NCBI GenBank assembly: GCA_965200895.1
Contig: CBDAVM010000002.1
Coordinates: forward strand, 310,001-374,000
DNA from: WTFV01 sp965200895
GTDB taxonomy: Bacteria; Acidobacteriota; Vicinamibacteria; Vicinamibacterales; UBA8438
Length of the DNA: 64,000 bases
Reading direction: 5' to 3'
This document shows, in pieces, positions 63,456 through 64,000 of this stretch; the first letter of the stretch is position 1; each line of letters opens with the position of its first letter. Made by a program: the position numbers and the translations under genes. Below the pieces are notes generated by a model. That model was not told where the DNA came from and searched no databases. It saw only the letters and a program-made list of their open reading frames with translations.

Positions 63456-64000
63456 ATGCGACGAATTCTTGTCCTGACGGCAGTCATTGCACTGTTCGTC
63501 CCGATCGTTCCCACGGCCCAGGGGCCGGACGCCGAAGTGGCCGAGTGGTTCAAGGTCGGCACCTTCGACATCCACGGCGTGCCCCACGTCGGGCTCGTCC
63601 TGCGCGACAGCCTGGTCATCGACATCGAGCAGGCCAACGCCGCGCTGGAAGCGGATCCGGCGTATCCCACGGTGCCGATGCCCGAGGACATGCTCGAGCT
63701 GATCGGGCGCTGGGACTACGGTCTCAAGTACCGCCTGTACGAGATCGTCAACCATGTCGTCGGGAACGACCTGCTCATGGGCGCGGACCGGGCCGCCTAC
63801 GTCCACGACGTGAGCGCCCTGCGGACGCGGCCGCCGATCATGTACCCGGGCAAGATCCTCAACGCCGCGGTCAACTTCTACAGCCACGTCAGCGAGGGCG
63901 CGAGCCCCGAGGAGCGGGCGGCGGAGATGCGCCGGCGGCGCGAGGAGCGCGGCGTGCCGTATCTGTTCCTGAAGCCGAGCCGCGGCGCGGTGGTCGGCAA
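63456..64000 (+). CDS. Exported fumarylacetoacetate hydrolase-family protein, 5' part (runs off window)
   Basis: The open frame covers 181 codons to the window end without a stop. A signal peptide is clear (RRILVLTAVIALFVPIVPTA, residues about 2-21). The FAH fold is suggested by an N-terminal domain with HVGLVLRDSLVIDIEQANA and the hinge YPGKILNAAVNFYSHVSE, comparable to the KIVCVGLNYxxH segment of FAH enzymes. Metal-ligand Glu/Asp residues would lie beyond the edge. FAH enzymes cleave C-C bonds of diketo acids in the cytoplasm, so export is unusual. AGGAG precedes the ATG by six bases. Confidence 0.82.
   Translation, partial: MRRILVLTAVIALFVPIVPTAQGPDAEVAEWFKVGTFDIHGVPHVGLVLRDSLVIDIEQANAALEADPAYPTVPMPEDMLELIGRWDYGLKYRLYEIVNHVVGNDLLMGADRAAYVHDVSALRTRPPIMYPGKILNAAVNFYSHVSEGASPEERAAEMRRRREERGVPYLFLKPSRGAVVG

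Overview
This window is a GC-rich bacterial chromosome segment, most likely from an Acidobacteriota member, probably of the Vicinamibacteria. The assignment rests on gene content: a VWFA-related protein of the acidobacterial type, an Oar-like TonB-dependent receptor with an N-terminal carboxypeptidase-regulatory domain, three CRTAC1 (FG-GAP plus ASPIC/UnbV) proteins, and a DUF1552/DUF1592/ankyrin cluster. No phage, integrase, insertion sequence, rRNA or CRISPR array was seen.

Layout. (1) 1-4.5 kb: the 3' part of katG with a terminator, tmRNA (ssrA, minus strand), a GAF-like coiled-coil protein and a LysM lytic transglycosylase. (2) 4.5-7.4 kb: xylB-xylA on the minus strand. (3) 7.6-11.4 kb: two ABC half-transporters that look like a heterodimeric exporter with one degenerate ATP site. 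(4) 11.5-22.1 kb: a long minus-strand housekeeping block, read in its own direction as tRNA-Val, thrS, infC (AUU start), rpmI, rplT, pheS, pheT, zapB-like, zapA, 6S RNA, rny, thiL. (5) 22.5-27.1 kb: an S41-type protein that seems to lack its catalytic residues, ruvX overlapping mltG, and a YeiH-type exporter. (6) 27.4-32.2 kb: accessory DNA with a duplicated DUF5678 gene, an aspartyl-protease remnant, an exported penicillin acylase, an FkbM methyltransferase and a frameshifted Uma2 gene.

(7) 32.5-52.3 kb: the most unusual region. It holds a membrane-anchored pentaheme cytochrome with a TPR tail, three CRTAC1 proteins (the last one TPR-fused and 1167 aa long), a VWFA protein, a large TonB receptor, a small exported protein, a TPR lipoprotein, a DsbA-fold protein without cysteines and a decayed CRTAC1 remnant. 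Nearly every product carries an export or lipoprotein signal, so this looks like an envelope system. Its function is unknown; binding or uptake of a polymer coupled to extracytoplasmic redox chemistry is only a guess. (8) 52.3-64 kb: a fatty-acid desaturase, an exported cyclase-family hydrolase, DUF1592-DUF1552 with an ankyrin protein, a Tat-exported glycosylasparaginase-type hydrolase, an exported protein of unknown function, and the start of an exported FAH-fold enzyme behind a clear sigma-70-type promoter.

Two themes cut across the window. A REP-like element with a conserved hairpin sits just downstream of several genes, always in the orientation of the gene it follows. Short in-frame internal duplications recur in unrelated genes (pheS, both ABC subunits, the DUF5678 gene).
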